Numbered from the stretch's first letter, positions 1 to 10,847 are shown. The stretch is 64,000 bases of DNA from Defluviitalea raffinosedens (GCF_016908775.1 NZ_JAFBEP010000006.1:96734-160733); one strand, 5' to 3'. The notes: generated by a model from the letters alone, not told the origin. Program-made: numbers and translations.

Positions 1-2071
1 TTTGGATTGGTTTGTAAAAATTAACTATACTATTTTCCTGTTCTTCTTCTATATCTCCTGTTAATAAATAAGAAACTTTTTTATTGATCACTCTGAGAAC
101 CATGGACGCCTTGTTCCAACTTTCATCATAAACTTCTGCTTCATTGGATTTTGGATGCAGACATTGTACAATGGTATCATCAAATACGATTGTATCTCCT
201 TGTTTTAACAGATAGCAAGGAATTCCTAAAGCCTTCGCTTTCATAATAAATTGATGATATGTTTCATCATGACCAAGGTCTTTTGCAGAAACAAATATTT
301 TCTTTATATCCATTTTCTCAAGTAATCCTAATAAACCAAAAAGATGATCTTTATCGGGATGAGTTAAGAAAACTGCATCTAATGAAGAAACACCTTTATA
401 ATGAAAATAAGGAATCAACACCTTACTTGCATCTTTTTCTCCTCCGTCAATTAATAAATTTTTATTATTTTTTGTGTGTATAGCTATGGCATCTCCTTGT
501 CCCACATCCAGGACTGTCAATTCAAATGATCTTGGCGTAACTAAAACAGTAATCCATAATAATATACCTATTATAGGAATACAATACAATATTTTATGAT
601 CAAAATTATATACTCTTTTATAGGATACATATAAAACAAAAATTGCAAGAATAATATAATATCCTGCTATTTCACAAATGGAGGGAGCTCCTGTAATCAA
701 ATTCCCAAACGGCAAGTGAAGAAAAAGTTTTGATATCCACTCATAGAAACACAAAATATAGTAAACACTACCAATTACAAATTTTGCGCCATTGTTCCAA
801 AAAAAGCCCAAAACTCCAGCTAAAAATCCAAGCCAAACGACAAAAGCGGCCAATGGAACAATAATCAAATTTAATATAAAACCAACAATCGAAACATAAT
901 AAAAATGATACGATACTATAGGCAAAGTTGCAAGCCCTGCCCCCATGGAAGAAGATACGGTAACACGAATGGATTTCGGCAACCAAAATATCTTGTTAAA
1001 AACAGGACTTAAAAAAATCAATCCTAAAACAGCCATAAAAGATAATTGAAAGCCAGCATCCCAAAGAAAAAGGGGCTGCTTAATAAGTATAATAAAAGCT
1101 GCCAACGCAATTGAGGTACAAATATCATAAGTTCTTCTTAGAATTTTCCCTAAAAGTACCACTGTAATCATTAACACTGCTCTAACCGTAGATATACTTA
1201 AACCTGTAAGAATGCAATAGATCCATAATATGAGCAATATAGAAAATATGTTAACATGATTGGGAATTTTTAGATTTTTAAAGATCCACCATAGTAATGC
1301 TGCAATAATAGAGATATGCAATCCAGAAATAGCTAAAATATGGGAAATACCTGCCTGCTGAAACATGGATTTTTGATCTTGATCCAAGTCGCTTTTGCTC
1401 CCAAGAATCATGGTTTTTAGTATGGCAGACTGCTTTGAAGGAAGCAAGCTATCATATATTTTTATCCATCGGTCTCTTAAATTTAATAAAATGGAAAGGA
1501 AATTTCTTTTATATGGTTGGATACTTTTTAGATCTCCAAATAACTTATAATCTATTCCCCTAGTCTTCATATAAAAAGCTTCATTCCAGCCTCCTGGATT
1601 TCTAAGAGGCTCAAAGGTTATGATTTCACCCTCTACTTGAATCAAATCCCCATAATCGATTTTTTCACCATATTTGAGATACGCTTTTATTTTAATTGGT
1701 TTAGTAAATACTTTATTCATATAAATCATTTTTTTCGTTTTCATGATACAAATGATTTGATCATCCTTATAAGAATCGATACGCTTAACCATTCCAACAA
1801 CCTGAACTTTGTTATCAGATAGATTATTTTGAATCAAAGATTCCAACAATGGATCAGAAGAATAAAGGCTCTGTTCCATGCGGATACATCCAAGCATCAA
1901 AAATAATGGAAAAAGAAGTATTCCATTCCACTGAAATTTATAATACAAGTATACAATAATACTTAAAGAAATAAATAAAAAGAGAACAGTACTACTTGTT
2001 GTCAAGCAATACTGTCCCCCTAAAATCCCTAGCAAATAGAACAAAAACATCCAAATGAGCGGACGTCTCAT
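1..2071 (-). CDS. comEC: ComEC/Rec2 DNA uptake channel, C-terminus cut by window edge
   Basis: Membrane channel that carries single-stranded DNA into the cell during transformation. About 690 codons are visible and the frame is open through base 1; the family is usually 750-800 residues, so the last part is missing. The start ATG at 2071 follows a GGAGGAT box. In order I see an N-terminal membrane and DUF4131 region (to about residue 190), the hydrophobic Competence domain (about 210-480), and a metallo-beta-lactamase-like domain with LDVGQGDA near residue 514 and the metal motif THPDKDH near 572. The comEA gene lies in the same orientation 3.2 kb upstream, split off by three unrelated genes. 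Confident in the family; actual competence is not shown. Confidence 0.93.
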   Translation of the reverse strand, partial: MRRPLIWMFLFYLLGILGGQYCLTTSSTVLFLFISLSIIVYLYYKFQWNGILLFPLFLMLGCIRMEQSLYSSDPLLESLIQNNLSDNKVQVVGMVKRIDSYKDDQIICIMKTKKMIYMNKVFTKPIKIKAYLKYGEKIDYGDLIQVEGEIITFEPLRNPGGWNEAFYMKTRGIDYKLFGDLKSIQPYKRNFLSILLNLRDRWIKIYDSLLPSKQSAILKTMILGSKSDLDQDQKSMFQQAGISHILAISGLHISIIAALLWWIFKNLKIPNHVNIFSILLILWIYCILTGLSISTVRAVLMITVVLLGKILRRTYDICTSIALAAFIILIKQPLFLWDAGFQLSFMAVLGLIFLSPVFNKIFWLPKSIRVTVSSSMGAGLATLPIVSYHFYYVSIVGFILNLIIVPLAAFVVWLGFLAGVLGFFWNNGAKFVIGSVYYILCFYEWISKLFLHLPFGNLITGAPSICEIAGYYIILAIFVLYVSYKRVYNFDHKILYCIPIIGILLWITVLVTPRSFELTVLDVGQGDAIAIHTKNNKNLLIDGGEKDASKVLIPYFHYKGVSSLDAVFLTHPDKDHLFGLLGLLEKMDIKKIFVSAKDLGHDETYHQFIMKAKALGIPCYLLKQGDTIVFDDTIVQCLHPKSNEAEVYDESWNKASMVLRVINKKVSYLLTGDIEEEQENSIVNFYKPIQ

Positions 2072-2090
2072 TTTTATCCTCCATATTTTC

Positions 2091-3044
2091 TTATTCGCTG
2101 ATTAAACTTTCATCTCTCTCAAAAGGACCACTAAAATCATAATGTCCTTTAAACTCTTGTTGCTTTTCTCCTTCGATTAAAAACTGTACTTTTTTGACAT
2201 TCGAAAGCTCTGTAAGGGAATTTACAATAGAATAAATCGTAAAGGTTTCCCCCGTAGATCCTCCTGCATGTTTGGTTTTAAATTCATTGCTTAAATCCAC
2301 ATAACAAATACCATCTTTGGTTTCTATATCTTTTATAGTTGTTTCTACAGGAATTGTTGGCAATAAGTCAGAGCTTTGGGGACCTTTAATCAATTCCTCC
2401 ACAATATATTTTTCTACTGGAACATTGGGATTAACTTCTATGGTTCTTTCTTCCATAACTAATTTTTCCCCATTTTTATCAGAAAAATATAATTTAACCG
2501 TCTGTAAATTGGATGTAGTTAAAACATTGGATGGCTCCAAAACAATATCCTCCTGAGACATTGGCCCAATCGGTTTTCCATCAGTTCCAACCAGCGGTTC
2601 TCCATCAATAGAAATTTCTACCTGGTTAATAAAATCAAATTCAGTCAAAGTTTTAACCAGAGCTGCTCGAAGTAAAACCTGATCTTGAGCAGATAAATCA
2701 TTATAATGAGAAGAAATATCAATTTTAAGCAAGTCTTTCTCCAATACCATACTTTTAATCTGTATGTCTTGGGGAATAGGAGGTTGAAGACCTACTGTTT
2801 TAGGTATCTTTTTTAACTCTTCTATGGAATACTTAATTAAATCTTCTTTACTCTCCAATTGTACAACTCGTTTTTCTTCTACCAGTTGAGACTTATTGCT
2901 GTTAATAAAAAATAAGGTCAACTCTGTTCCTTCAGAGGTCTTTGTTTTATTATTTGCTATTCTGCAGCTTACCAAGGAAATCAGCACTATAAAAAAAGAA
3001 AAAATAACAGTAAATCCTAATATGATCTTATTTTTAAATTTCAT
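2091..3044 (-). CDS. GerM-like lipoprotein with two GerMN domains
   Basis: Predicted lipoprotein of 317 residues with two tandem GerMN (sporulation and spore germination, PF10646) domains, one around residues 45-170 and one around 180-300, the layout of Bacillus GerM. The N-terminus is a lipoprotein signal with the lipobox LVSC at about residues 24-27. I start it at 3044 because this ATG follows AGAGGTGATAAA; an in-frame start 36 bases upstream has no such site. It follows the two-component genes with a gap of 118 bases and ends 19 bases before comEC. In spore formers GerM acts at the septal or engulfing membrane; in this context an envelope role controlled by the adjacent kinase is also possible. 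Confidence 0.82.
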   Translation of the reverse strand: MKFKNKIILGFTVIFSFFIVLISLVSCRIANNKTKTSEGTELTLFFINSNKSQLVEEKRVVQLESKEDLIKYSIEELKKIPKTVGLQPPIPQDIQIKSMVLEKDLLKIDISSHYNDLSAQDQVLLRAALVKTLTEFDFINQVEISIDGEPLVGTDGKPIGPMSQEDIVLEPSNVLTTSNLQTVKLYFSDKNGEKLVMEERTIEVNPNVPVEKYIVEELIKGPQSSDLLPTIPVETTIKDIETKDGICYVDLSNEFKTKHAGGSTGETFTIYSIVNSLTELSNVKKVQFLIEGEKQQEFKGHYDFSGPFERDESLISE

Positions 3045-3162
3045 TTTATCACCTCTAATGAGTATCAAATTTTCATCCATTCAAAGTTTATAAAGTACTA
3101 AGTACAGCTTCATTCATTATAAACTAATATTTTTACAATCATAACAAATAGATATTACAAAA

Positions 3163-4605
3163 CTATGAACTTTGCTTTAGAGGTATTCTTACAATAAATT
3201 CAGAACCTTCTCCTTCCTTACTGTTAACTTTGATACTTCCTTGGTGCAGCAAAACGGTTCTGTAAGTAATGGACAACCCTAGTCCAGTTCCCCCCGTTTC
3301 ACGATCTCTGGTTTTATCTACTCGATAAAAACGTTGAAAAATTTTATCTTGTTCCTCTTCAGGAATGCCTATTCCCGTATCTATAACTTTAATAAATGCA
3401 TTTTGATGATCAGCATCCACTGTCACTCTTACTATTCCATCTTCAGGAGTATACTTGATTCCATTTTCAACTAAATTAGATATCGCTAAAGTAAGCTTCA
3501 TTTCATCAACTTCTGCGTATACATCTCTAAAGCTTTCATATATTAATTCAATATTTTTCTTATTGGCAAGAGGATGAAGACGCTTTAAAATTTCTTCAAT
3601 AAGTGTATTCAGATTGGTATTCTTTATTGTAAGAGGCACTTCTTTTTGATCCAGTTTTACTAAAAATAAAAGATCATTTATAATAGCAGTTAACCTGTCT
3701 ACTTCAGAATTAATATCCTTAAAAAATTCTTTATACATTTCTACTGGTACATCTTCTTGAAATAATAAAGATTCACTTAAAACTTTAATAGAGCTTAAAG
3801 GCGTTTTTAATTCATGAGAAACGTTTGAAACAAATTCTTGTCTGGATTGATCCATTTTTAATAATTGCTGTGTCATATGATTAAAGGCATTTCCTAATTC
3901 GGCTAATTCATCTCTTCCCTTAATTTCAATCCTCTGATCTAAATGTCCCTCAGTTATTTTTTGAATAACTTTGAGCATTCTTTTTAAAGGATTTGTTATA
4001 ATACCTGAAGCAAAAAAGGCTAAAATACCTGTAATCATACTCACTAAAATCGTTAAAAGATATAATTGCTTCCTTATGGTATTTAATGTTTTGCTCACCA
4101 TATCATCAATGGGCGCAGAAATCATTACGGCTCCTATTATTTTATTTTCATCCACAATAGAAGCTGCTGCATTGATAATGTTATTACTCTGTTTTTCTGC
4201 TTTGTCATTGCCTTGAAGTGCCTGAAGAATCTCTTTGTATACATGGGTCTTTTTGTTTTCAAGAGTTTGCTCTGTTCGATTAGAGTCATAGGCTTCAAAC
4301 CCCTGTGCATCTACTACTATTACCCTGGCTTCAATTTCTTTGCTGGTCTGTTCCATTTCATAGGCAAACAATTCTTTTTTAGTATCATCCAGTAAATATT
4401 TACCGATAACGATATGACCTGCTGTTACATTGGCTTGCCTTAATAATTCAGCTTTTCGCTCTTCAATATAATGGTTTTCCAATCTTTTATATAAGGTCAT
4501 GGAAAAAAGCATCAAAGGCAAAAAACTAATCAACATAAAAATAAGCAATATTTTCCATCGCAAGCTATGAAAATGCTTGAATCTAATCTTTAAAATAATA
4601 ACCAA
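3163..4605 (-). CDS. HAMP-containing sensor histidine kinase (WalK-like)
   Basis: Membrane sensor kinase of 480 residues. Order: transmembrane segment about residues 15-35, extracytoplasmic sensor region to about 180, second membrane segment, HAMP, HisKA with the phosphoacceptor in SHELKTPL (near residue 262), and HATPase_c with N, G1 (DTGIGIP) and G2 (GTGLGLS) boxes. It overlaps the end of the regulator gene by 23 bases. The start is TTG, with GGGGAG immediately before it, an unusually tight spacing, so the true start may differ by a few codons. There is no PAS domain, so it is shorter than Bacillus WalK (about 610). Its stimulus cannot be read here; partnership with the upstream regulator is clear from the overlap. 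Confidence 0.9.
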   Translation of the reverse strand: MVIILKIRFKHFHSLRWKILLIFMLISFLPLMLFSMTLYKRLENHYIEERKAELLRQANVTAGHIVIGKYLLDDTKKELFAYEMEQTSKEIEARVIVVDAQGFEAYDSNRTEQTLENKKTHVYKEILQALQGNDKAEKQSNNIINAAASIVDENKIIGAVMISAPIDDMVSKTLNTIRKQLYLLTILVSMITGILAFFASGIITNPLKRMLKVIQKITEGHLDQRIEIKGRDELAELGNAFNHMTQQLLKMDQSRQEFVSNVSHELKTPLSSIKVLSESLLFQEDVPVEMYKEFFKDINSEVDRLTAIINDLLFLVKLDQKEVPLTIKNTNLNTLIEEILKRLHPLANKKNIELIYESFRDVYAEVDEMKLTLAISNLVENGIKYTPEDGIVRVTVDADHQNAFIKVIDTGIGIPEEEQDKIFQRFYRVDKTRDRETGGTGLGLSITYRTVLLHQGSIKVNSKEGEGSEFIVRIPLKQSS

Positions 4606-5269
4606 CTCCCCATTTTGTGTGAATAAATTCCGGCTGACTGGGATTTTCCTCTATCTTTTCTCGAAGCCTTCGCACATGAACATCAACGGTTCTAACATCC
4701 CCTGGGTAATCATATCCCCATATGGTATTCAATAGACTTTCTCTGCTGTAAACTTTTCCAGGATTAGATGCAAATAATTCCAACATATCAAATTCTTTAG
4801 CTGTTAAATTTACTTCTTTTCCTCTGACAAATACTCTTCTGCTGCTAATTTCCATCTCTAAACCATTGGTTTTTATCTTTTTCTTGTCACTTACATTTTC
4901 TACATGAGTCACCCTTCTTAAAATCGCTTTTATTCTCGCTTTCAGTTCCAATATATTAAATGGTTTCGTCAAGTAATCATCCGCGCCATATTCCAACCCC
5001 ATAATTTTGTCCATATCTTCTCCTTTGGCGGTGAGCATGATAATAGGCACATCAGAAAACTCTCGGATTTGTTGACATACACTTAAACCATCAATTTTGG
5101 GAAGCATTACATCTAAAATAATCAAATCGTACTGATTGCTTTTTGCCATTTCCAACGCTTCTTCTCCGTCGTAAGCGGCATCCACTACTAAATTATCTTG
5201 CTCCAAGCTGAATTTAATCCCTTTTACGATCAATTTTTCATCATCAACAACAAGAACCTTGTTTCCCAT
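4583..5269 (-). CDS. OmpR/PhoB-family response regulator (WalR-like)
   Basis: DNA-binding response regulator of 228 residues. The receiver domain (1-115) has the acidic pocket (VDDEK), the phosphoacceptor Asp in LIILDVMLP, the conserved Thr in MLTAKG and Lys in LTKPF. The C-terminal winged helix (about 130-228) has the typical VDVHVRRLREKIEENP recognition helix and GVGYYF end. GGGAGGATATT precedes the ATG. It is the first gene of the pair and overlaps the kinase gene. Similarity is to the WalR/PhoP group; assignment to cell-wall control would be inference. Confidence 0.93.
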   Translation of the reverse strand: MGNKVLVVDDEKLIVKGIKFSLEQDNLVVDAAYDGEEALEMAKSNQYDLIILDVMLPKIDGLSVCQQIREFSDVPIIMLTAKGEDMDKIMGLEYGADDYLTKPFNILELKARIKAILRRVTHVENVSDKKKIKTNGLEMEISSRRVFVRGKEVNLTAKEFDMLELFASNPGKVYSRESLLNTIWGYDYPGDVRTVDVHVRRLREKIEENPSQPEFIHTKWGVGYYFKD

Positions 5270-5283
5270 AATATCCTCCCTAC

Positions 5284-5952
5284 CTATCGTACAGTAATTT
5301 TGTCTTTAATTTTCAAGAAAGTTTTTTGCCCAATTCTTGACACATTCTGAATCTCTTCGATAGACGAGAAAGGACCATTGCTTTCTCGATATTCTATAAT
5401 ATTTTGGGCAATAGCAGCACCTATTCCCGGCAAAGTCATAAGCTGCTCTGCTGAAGCTGTATTAATGTTTATGAGACCATCTGTGAACTCTTCTGTAAAT
5501 GCCTTCCCTTCTCTATTTTCCACTTTTAAAGGAGATTTGTCAATTTGTTCTCCCTTTTTTGGTACATAAATTTTTTGCGAATCATGTATTTTTTCTGCTA
5601 AATTTAATTGGTCTAAATCTGCATCTTCCAAAGCTCCTCCTGCCATATTCAAAACATCAATTATACGGCTTCCTTCATTTAATGTATAAACATTAGGATT
5701 ATGCACTGCTCCACAAATATAGACAGTACATAACAAAGGTTTACTTTCTTTTTCCACTTGTTCTTCGATAGGTTCAAGGATCGCTTTATGAGTATGATCC
5801 GATTCTAATTCCATATTAGATTCTAGCATCTGCAATTCACTTATCATAACCTCTTTTTCTTCGATTCCTTCGAACTTTTTATCAATGTATAATGTTCCAC
5901 ATATTGTAAATACTACTATAATGCATGCATAAAGTATATATTTCTTATTCAC
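5284..5952 (-). CDS. comEA: ComEA DNA receptor (SLBB plus helix-hairpin-helix)
   Basis: Membrane-anchored double-stranded DNA receptor of natural transformation, 222 residues. It has one N-terminal membrane anchor (about residues 5-23), a linker, an SLBB domain (VYICGAVHNPNVYTL, about 90-145) and a C-terminal tandem helix-hairpin-helix domain (INTASAEQLMTLPGIG, about 160-222) that binds DNA without sequence preference. I chose the GTG at 5952 because AAAGGTGGT lies 5 bases before it; the longer in-frame ATG at 6009 lacks a site and would put 19 polar residues before the anchor. It is followed 14 bases later by the response regulator. ComEC is encoded further down the same strand, so the uptake genes are near but not adjacent. 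Confidence 0.92.
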   Translation of the reverse strand: MNKKYILYACIIVVFTICGTLYIDKKFEGIEEKEVMISELQMLESNMELESDHTHKAILEPIEEQVEKESKPLLCTVYICGAVHNPNVYTLNEGSRIIDVLNMAGGALEDADLDQLNLAEKIHDSQKIYVPKKGEQIDKSPLKVENREGKAFTEEFTDGLININTASAEQLMTLPGIGAAIAQNIIEYRESNGPFSSIEEIQNVSRIGQKTFLKIKDKITVR

Positions 5953-5997
5953 ATATACCACCTTTACCAATTGAGATATTAAAATGTATGATTTTCT

Positions 5998-6026
5998 TTG
6001 CCTAAACATATTTTTTTTGCTATACT
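5998..6026 (+). promoter_or_regulatory. Sigma-A-type promoter of the D,D-carboxypeptidase gene
   Basis: TTGCCT at 5998-6003 and TATACT at 6021-6026 are separated by exactly 17 bases, 33 bases before the ATG. It lies in the short divergent gap with comEA. Predicted from sequence only. Confidence 0.6.
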
Positions 6027-6059
6027 GAAAACTGAGACCATGATGAGAGGAGTTTAATA

Positions 6060-7442
6060 ATGTATTCTACCCGTTTTCTGGGCAGAAAAATATCTGTATT
6101 ATTGATTTTGATTTTAGTGGTATCTTCTGTTAATTTTATACCATCTAAAATCTTTGCCCAAAATGAGCCAATTATTCAATCAGATTCTGCAATTTTAATA
6201 GATGCTAAAACTGGAGCTGTTTTGTATGAAAAAAATATTCATAAAAGGCAATTTCCCGCCAGCATAACAAAGATCATGACTGCATTATTGGCAGTTGAAA
6301 ATGGGAATTTAGATGATATTATTACCTTTTCTTATGAAGCAGTACATAGTATTGAATATGGAAGCAGTCATATAGGAATGAGGGAAGGAGAACAAATTAC
6401 TTTAAGAGATGCTTTGCATGGAATGCTTCTAATGTCTGCAAACGAAGTCTCTAATGCGATTGCGGAATATATAGATGGTTCTATAGAGAAATTCGCAGAA
6501 CATATGACTGATAGAGCAAAAGAAATAGGAGCTTATCATACGAATTTTGTAAACCCCCACGGTCTGCATAATGAAAACCATTATACCACCGCATACGATA
6601 TGGCTCTTATTGCAAGAGAAGCTCTTAAATATGATACTTTTCGCGAAATCATCGGAACTGCTACATATATAATACCCCCTACCAATTTAGTAGACGAACC
6701 AAGATATTTATCTCATCAACATCGACTTTTCAATCAAAAAGCATATGCTAATTCATATTATGAAGGATGTATAGGGGGTAAAACAGGATTTACAAATGAA
6801 GCCAGTCATACTTTAGTGACTTATGCTGAGAGAAATGGTATCGAACTCATTGTTGTTACCTTAAAATCTGAAAAACAGGCTATGTATGATGATACCAGAA
6901 ATTTATTGGATTATGGTTTCGATCATTTTGAAATGGTCACCATATTAAACAAAAAATCACCTGTTGTAAGTGTTCCGGTGGTGTCTATTATAAATGATAA
7001 GAAAGAATATCAAGGCAGTATTGAAGTATATGCGGAAGAAGATTTTACTTGCCTTATTCCAAAAGGTATTCAAAAAGATAATATAATTAAAAGGGTATCC
7101 ATTCCTAGCGAATTACAAACCCCTATACATAAAAATCAATTGGCAGGTACACTGGATTTGATCTTTCAAAATAAAATTATCGGACAAGTTAATTTGATTA
7201 CTGGAGATAGTATAGAAATGCTTCAGCCTGTTTCTTCAAGCAATGTTGACAAAACGACATATAATTTTGAGAACCAGAATAAATATCTGCGCATAGTAAT
7301 TATGATCGTTTCTACAATAGTAATTCTTTTAGTTTTATTTGGTATTTTGATTATCATGATTAATTCATCTAAAAGAAAAAAGCGAAGACGCTATATGTCA
7401 AGAAGCAAACTTAAATTCACAAAAGATATCCAAAAAAGATAA
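6060..7442 (+). CDS. dacF: D-alanyl-D-alanine carboxypeptidase, DacF-type (peptidase S11)
   Basis: Penicillin-binding carboxypeptidase of 460 residues that trims the terminal D-Ala from peptidoglycan stem peptides outside the membrane. All three active-site motifs are present: SITK (SxxK, near residue 68), SAN (near 138) and KTG (in GGKTGF, near 241). An N-terminal signal peptide (about 10-34) is followed by the S11 catalytic domain and a PBP5-type C-terminal beta domain. It ends in a strong membrane helix (about 412-437) and a very basic tail. AGAGGAG lies before the ATG. The gene stands alone between divergent comEA and convergent rsfS. DacF in Bacillus is linked to sporulation, but here the promoter looks like sigma-A. 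Confidence 0.92.
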   Translation: MYSTRFLGRKISVLLILILVVSSVNFIPSKIFAQNEPIIQSDSAILIDAKTGAVLYEKNIHKRQFPASITKIMTALLAVENGNLDDIITFSYEAVHSIEYGSSHIGMREGEQITLRDALHGMLLMSANEVSNAIAEYIDGSIEKFAEHMTDRAKEIGAYHTNFVNPHGLHNENHYTTAYDMALIAREALKYDTFREIIGTATYIIPPTNLVDEPRYLSHQHRLFNQKAYANSYYEGCIGGKTGFTNEASHTLVTYAERNGIELIVVTLKSEKQAMYDDTRNLLDYGFDHFEMVTILNKKSPVVSVPVVSIINDKKEYQGSIEVYAEEDFTCLIPKGIQKDNIIKRVSIPSELQTPIHKNQLAGTLDLIFQNKIIGQVNLITGDSIEMLQPVSSSNVDKTTYNFENQNKYLRIVIMIVSTIVILLVLFGILIIMINSSKRKKRRRYMSRSKLKFTKDIQKR

Positions 7443-7465
7443 CGCTCGATGATATATCGAGCGTT
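7441..7465. terminator. Bidirectional terminator between dacF and rsfS
   Basis: A perfect 10-bp stem (AACGCTCGAT / ATCGAGCGTT) with a 5-base loop sits exactly at the two convergent stop codons. On the minus strand it is followed by a T-run (ATCTTTTTT), so it best serves the rsfS operon. Confidence 0.8.
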
Positions 7466-7823
7466 ATAATGTATCTACTGAAATTGCTGGAGCATCCCTC
7501 CACAATCTTTCCAGACAATAAAAATCTCTCACTTCTTTGTCAAACACATGGATCACTACAGAGCCGAAATCTAATAAAATCCATCCTGATGAATGATACC
7601 CTTCTTTATGAACCAGTTTGAAATTATTTTTTATTAATTCCTCTTCTACTGCTTCTGCCATAGCTTGCACCTGGTTAACATTTTTTCCAGACGCAATAAT
7701 AAAATAATCTGCAATAACAGATACTTCATGTATATCCAATACTTTTATGTCTTCTCCTTTTTTATCTTCCAAAACATGATATGCTATTTTGATAATTTCT
7801 CTTGATTGCTCCAATTGATTCAA
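7464..7823 (-). CDS. rsfS: Ribosomal silencing factor RsfS
   Basis: Small protein of 119 residues of the RsfS/Iojap family, which binds L14 on the 50S subunit and blocks subunit joining when nutrients are scarce. The family core is visible (VSVIADYFIIASG, then GWILLDFGSVVIHVFD and FYCLERLW). It starts with TTG at 7823 after GGAGGATTAAT. It is the last gene of yhbY-nadD-yqeK-rsfS and begins 2 bases after the yqeK stop, so the two are very probably co-translated. The nadD-yqeK-rsfS order is widely conserved in Firmicutes. Confidence 0.95.
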   Translation of the reverse strand: MNQLEQSREIIKIAYHVLEDKKGEDIKVLDIHEVSVIADYFIIASGKNVNQVQAMAEAVEEELIKNNFKLVHKEGYHSSGWILLDFGSVVIHVFDKEVRDFYCLERLWRDAPAISVDTL

Positions 7824-7825
7824 TA

Positions 7826-8401
7826 TTAATCCTCCTTTTTAGAATGAATAAATTCGAGGGCTTCTATCGTTAATGGATGTATTACTCTATCATTTTTTGC
7901 AAGATACTCAATAGTATTTTTTAACGCTGTTTCCATTGCCCGATCCAAATCGTGAGTAACATACTGTCTTACTTCTTCCAAGCCTTTAAATGATGTACGG
8001 TTAGGCTCTATATAATCTGCCAAATATATAATTTTTTCCAGTACAGACATATGAGCTCTGCCTGTTGTATGGTACCTGATAGCATTAAGAATCTCCTCAT
8101 CTTTTACCCTGTAATCTCTCTTCGCTATTTCTGCTCCTAAAAAACTGTGTGATAATTCAATATCCTGAAGCAGAATCTCATCCAGAGGTATATGATATTC
8201 TTTACACAAACGAAGTTTTAAAGTATTAGGGATATCCTTTGCACAATCATGTAAAAGCGCCGAAACTTTTACTTTTTCTTCGTCTATATTATATATATGT
8301 CCTAATTGAAGTGCAGTTTCAACTACCCCCAAAGTGTGAATAAATCTTTTGGGAGAAAGAGCAGATTGAAGCTTTTCTTGCATATCTTTAAATTCTAACA
8401 T
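7826..8401 (-). CDS. yqeK: HD-domain bis(5'-nucleosyl)-tetraphosphatase YqeK
   Basis: Metal-dependent HD-superfamily hydrolase of 191 residues, of the family shown to split diadenosine tetraphosphate symmetrically. The metal motif is LLHDCAKD near residue 50, with further conserved His residues (ELSHSFLGAE, IRYHTTG) and the LADYIEPNR segment. GAGGG lies before the ATG. It sits 12 bases after nadD and 2 bases before rsfS. Family and placement are clear; activity is taken from the family. Confidence 0.92.
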   Translation of the reverse strand: MLEFKDMQEKLQSALSPKRFIHTLGVVETALQLGHIYNIDEEKVKVSALLHDCAKDIPNTLKLRLCKEYHIPLDEILLQDIELSHSFLGAEIAKRDYRVKDEEILNAIRYHTTGRAHMSVLEKIIYLADYIEPNRTSFKGLEEVRQYVTHDLDRAMETALKNTIEYLAKNDRVIHPLTIEALEFIHSKKED

Positions 8402-8413
8402 TTTTCATCCCTC

Positions 8414-9043
8414 TTATAAATACAATTTAAATTTATAGATATAGTTTTCAACAGATTCAGGCAATAAGTATTTTATCGGCATTCCTTTTTTTACTCTTTC
8501 TCTAATATTGGTTGAAGAAATTGAAAGAGCAGGAACTTCCAAAAAATGAATTTTTGATTGATAATAATTTCTAATAATCTCTACTTTTTCAATTAATTCT
8601 TCTTTATGATACTCTGGTCTGGTTACAGCAACAAAAGTACACATTTTAAGCAGTTCTTCTGCATCTTTCCAAGTAAAAATATGACTCAGAGCATCTGCTC
8701 CAGTAATAAAATAAAGTTCTACATTTTCTCCATAAATTCTAATTAAATCTTTAATCGTATCAATCGTATAGGTTATACCTTTACGGTCTATTTCCAGTCT
8801 GGAAACATTAAAATGAGAATTTGTGGCTGTAGCCAACACAGTCATCAAATATCTATGTTCACTATGAGTGATATTTTCTTGTGACTTGTGAGGCGGATGA
8901 CCTGTAGGCATAAACAATACCTGATCAATATTAAATTCATATCGTACTGCTTCAGCAGTAACTAAATGCCCGTAATGGATTGGATCAAAAGTTCCTCCCA
9001 TAATTGCTAAAGATTTGGGAACCTGATCAATTACATTTCTCAT
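8414..9043 (-). CDS. nadD: Nicotinate-nucleotide adenylyltransferase
   Basis: Joins nicotinate mononucleotide and ATP to give deamido-NAD, 209 residues. The nucleotidyltransferase signature [11 protein letters not shown] is at about residues 16-26 and the [13 protein letters not shown] motif is near the C-terminus (about 172). The ATG at 9043 follows AAAGGAC; about ten residues precede the usual family start, and an internal ATG just before GGTFDP is the alternative. Middle gene of the yhbY-nadD-yqeK-rsfS group. Confidence 0.95.
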   Translation of the reverse strand: MRNVIDQVPKSLAIMGGTFDPIHYGHLVTAEAVRYEFNIDQVLFMPTGHPPHKSQENITHSEHRYLMTVLATATNSHFNVSRLEIDRKGITYTIDTIKDLIRIYGENVELYFITGADALSHIFTWKDAEELLKMCTFVAVTRPEYHKEELIEKVEIIRNYYQSKIHFLEVPALSISSTNIRERVKKGMPIKYLLPESVENYIYKFKLYL

Positions 9044-9073
9044 AATAATGCTTGTCCTTTCGTAAATTAAAGC

Positions 9074-9367
9074 TTATTTCGGTAATTCTATGGACGGTTT
9101 TTCTTTAGAAGGTCTATATAAAACAATTTTCTTTCCAATGACTTGAACCGGTTCAGAATGAGTTCTCTCATGAAGTATATCACAAACTTCCCTTGGCGAC
9201 ATCATACAATTATTTAAAACATTAATTTTTATTAGTTCTCTTTTTTCTAAAGCATCATCAATAGCCTGAGTCAATTCAGGAGTTACTCCTCCTTTTCCCA
9301 CTTGAAAAATAGGATCTATGGTATTGGCTAAACTCCTAAGATAAGCTCTTTGTTTACTCGTAAGCAT
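9074..9367 (-). CDS. yhbY: YhbY-family RNA-binding protein (CRM domain)
   Basis: Single CRS1/YhbY (CRM) domain protein of 97 residues that associates with pre-50S particles. The pattern is typical: LTSKQRAYLRSLA at the N-terminus, the VGKGGVTPEL loop at about 23-32, then KRELIKINVLNN and IGKKIVLYR. AAGGAGGCAAATT precedes the ATG. It heads the nadD-yqeK-rsfS group and lies right after the obg terminator. Confidence 0.93.
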   Translation of the reverse strand: MLTSKQRAYLRSLANTIDPIFQVGKGGVTPELTQAIDDALEKRELIKINVLNNCMMSPREVCDILHERTHSEPVQVIGKKIVLYRPSKEKPSIELPK

Positions 9368-9388
9368 ATAATTTGCCTCCTTCGAAAG

Positions 9389-9420
9389 AATAAAGCCGGA
9401 TATATTTATACGGCTTTATT
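9389..9420 (-). terminator. Terminator of obg
   Basis: A perfect 10-bp stem (AATAAAGCCG / CGGCTTTATT) lies 9 bases beyond the obg stop, followed on the minus strand by a T-rich stretch. It is just in front of the yhbY ribosome binding site. Confidence 0.65.
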
Positions 9421-9428
9421 ATATAACA

Positions 9429-10727
<1,299 letters not shown>

Positions 10728-10811
10728 TTAAAATCCTTGTTATCGTATAATTATTATTCGTAATAAACTTTGGGTTTATAACGATTTTACATAATTATCT
10801 TGTTTAATATT

Positions 10812-10847
10812 AAAAAAGGTTTCAAATGAATTCATTTGAAACCTTTT
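10812..10847 (-). terminator. Terminator of the rplU-prp-rpmA operon
   Basis: A perfect 17-bp palindrome (halves 10814-10830 and 10831-10847, centred on GAATTC) ends on the minus strand in TTTTTT. It begins 6 bases after the rpmA stop, so obg needs its own promoter. Confidence 0.8.
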
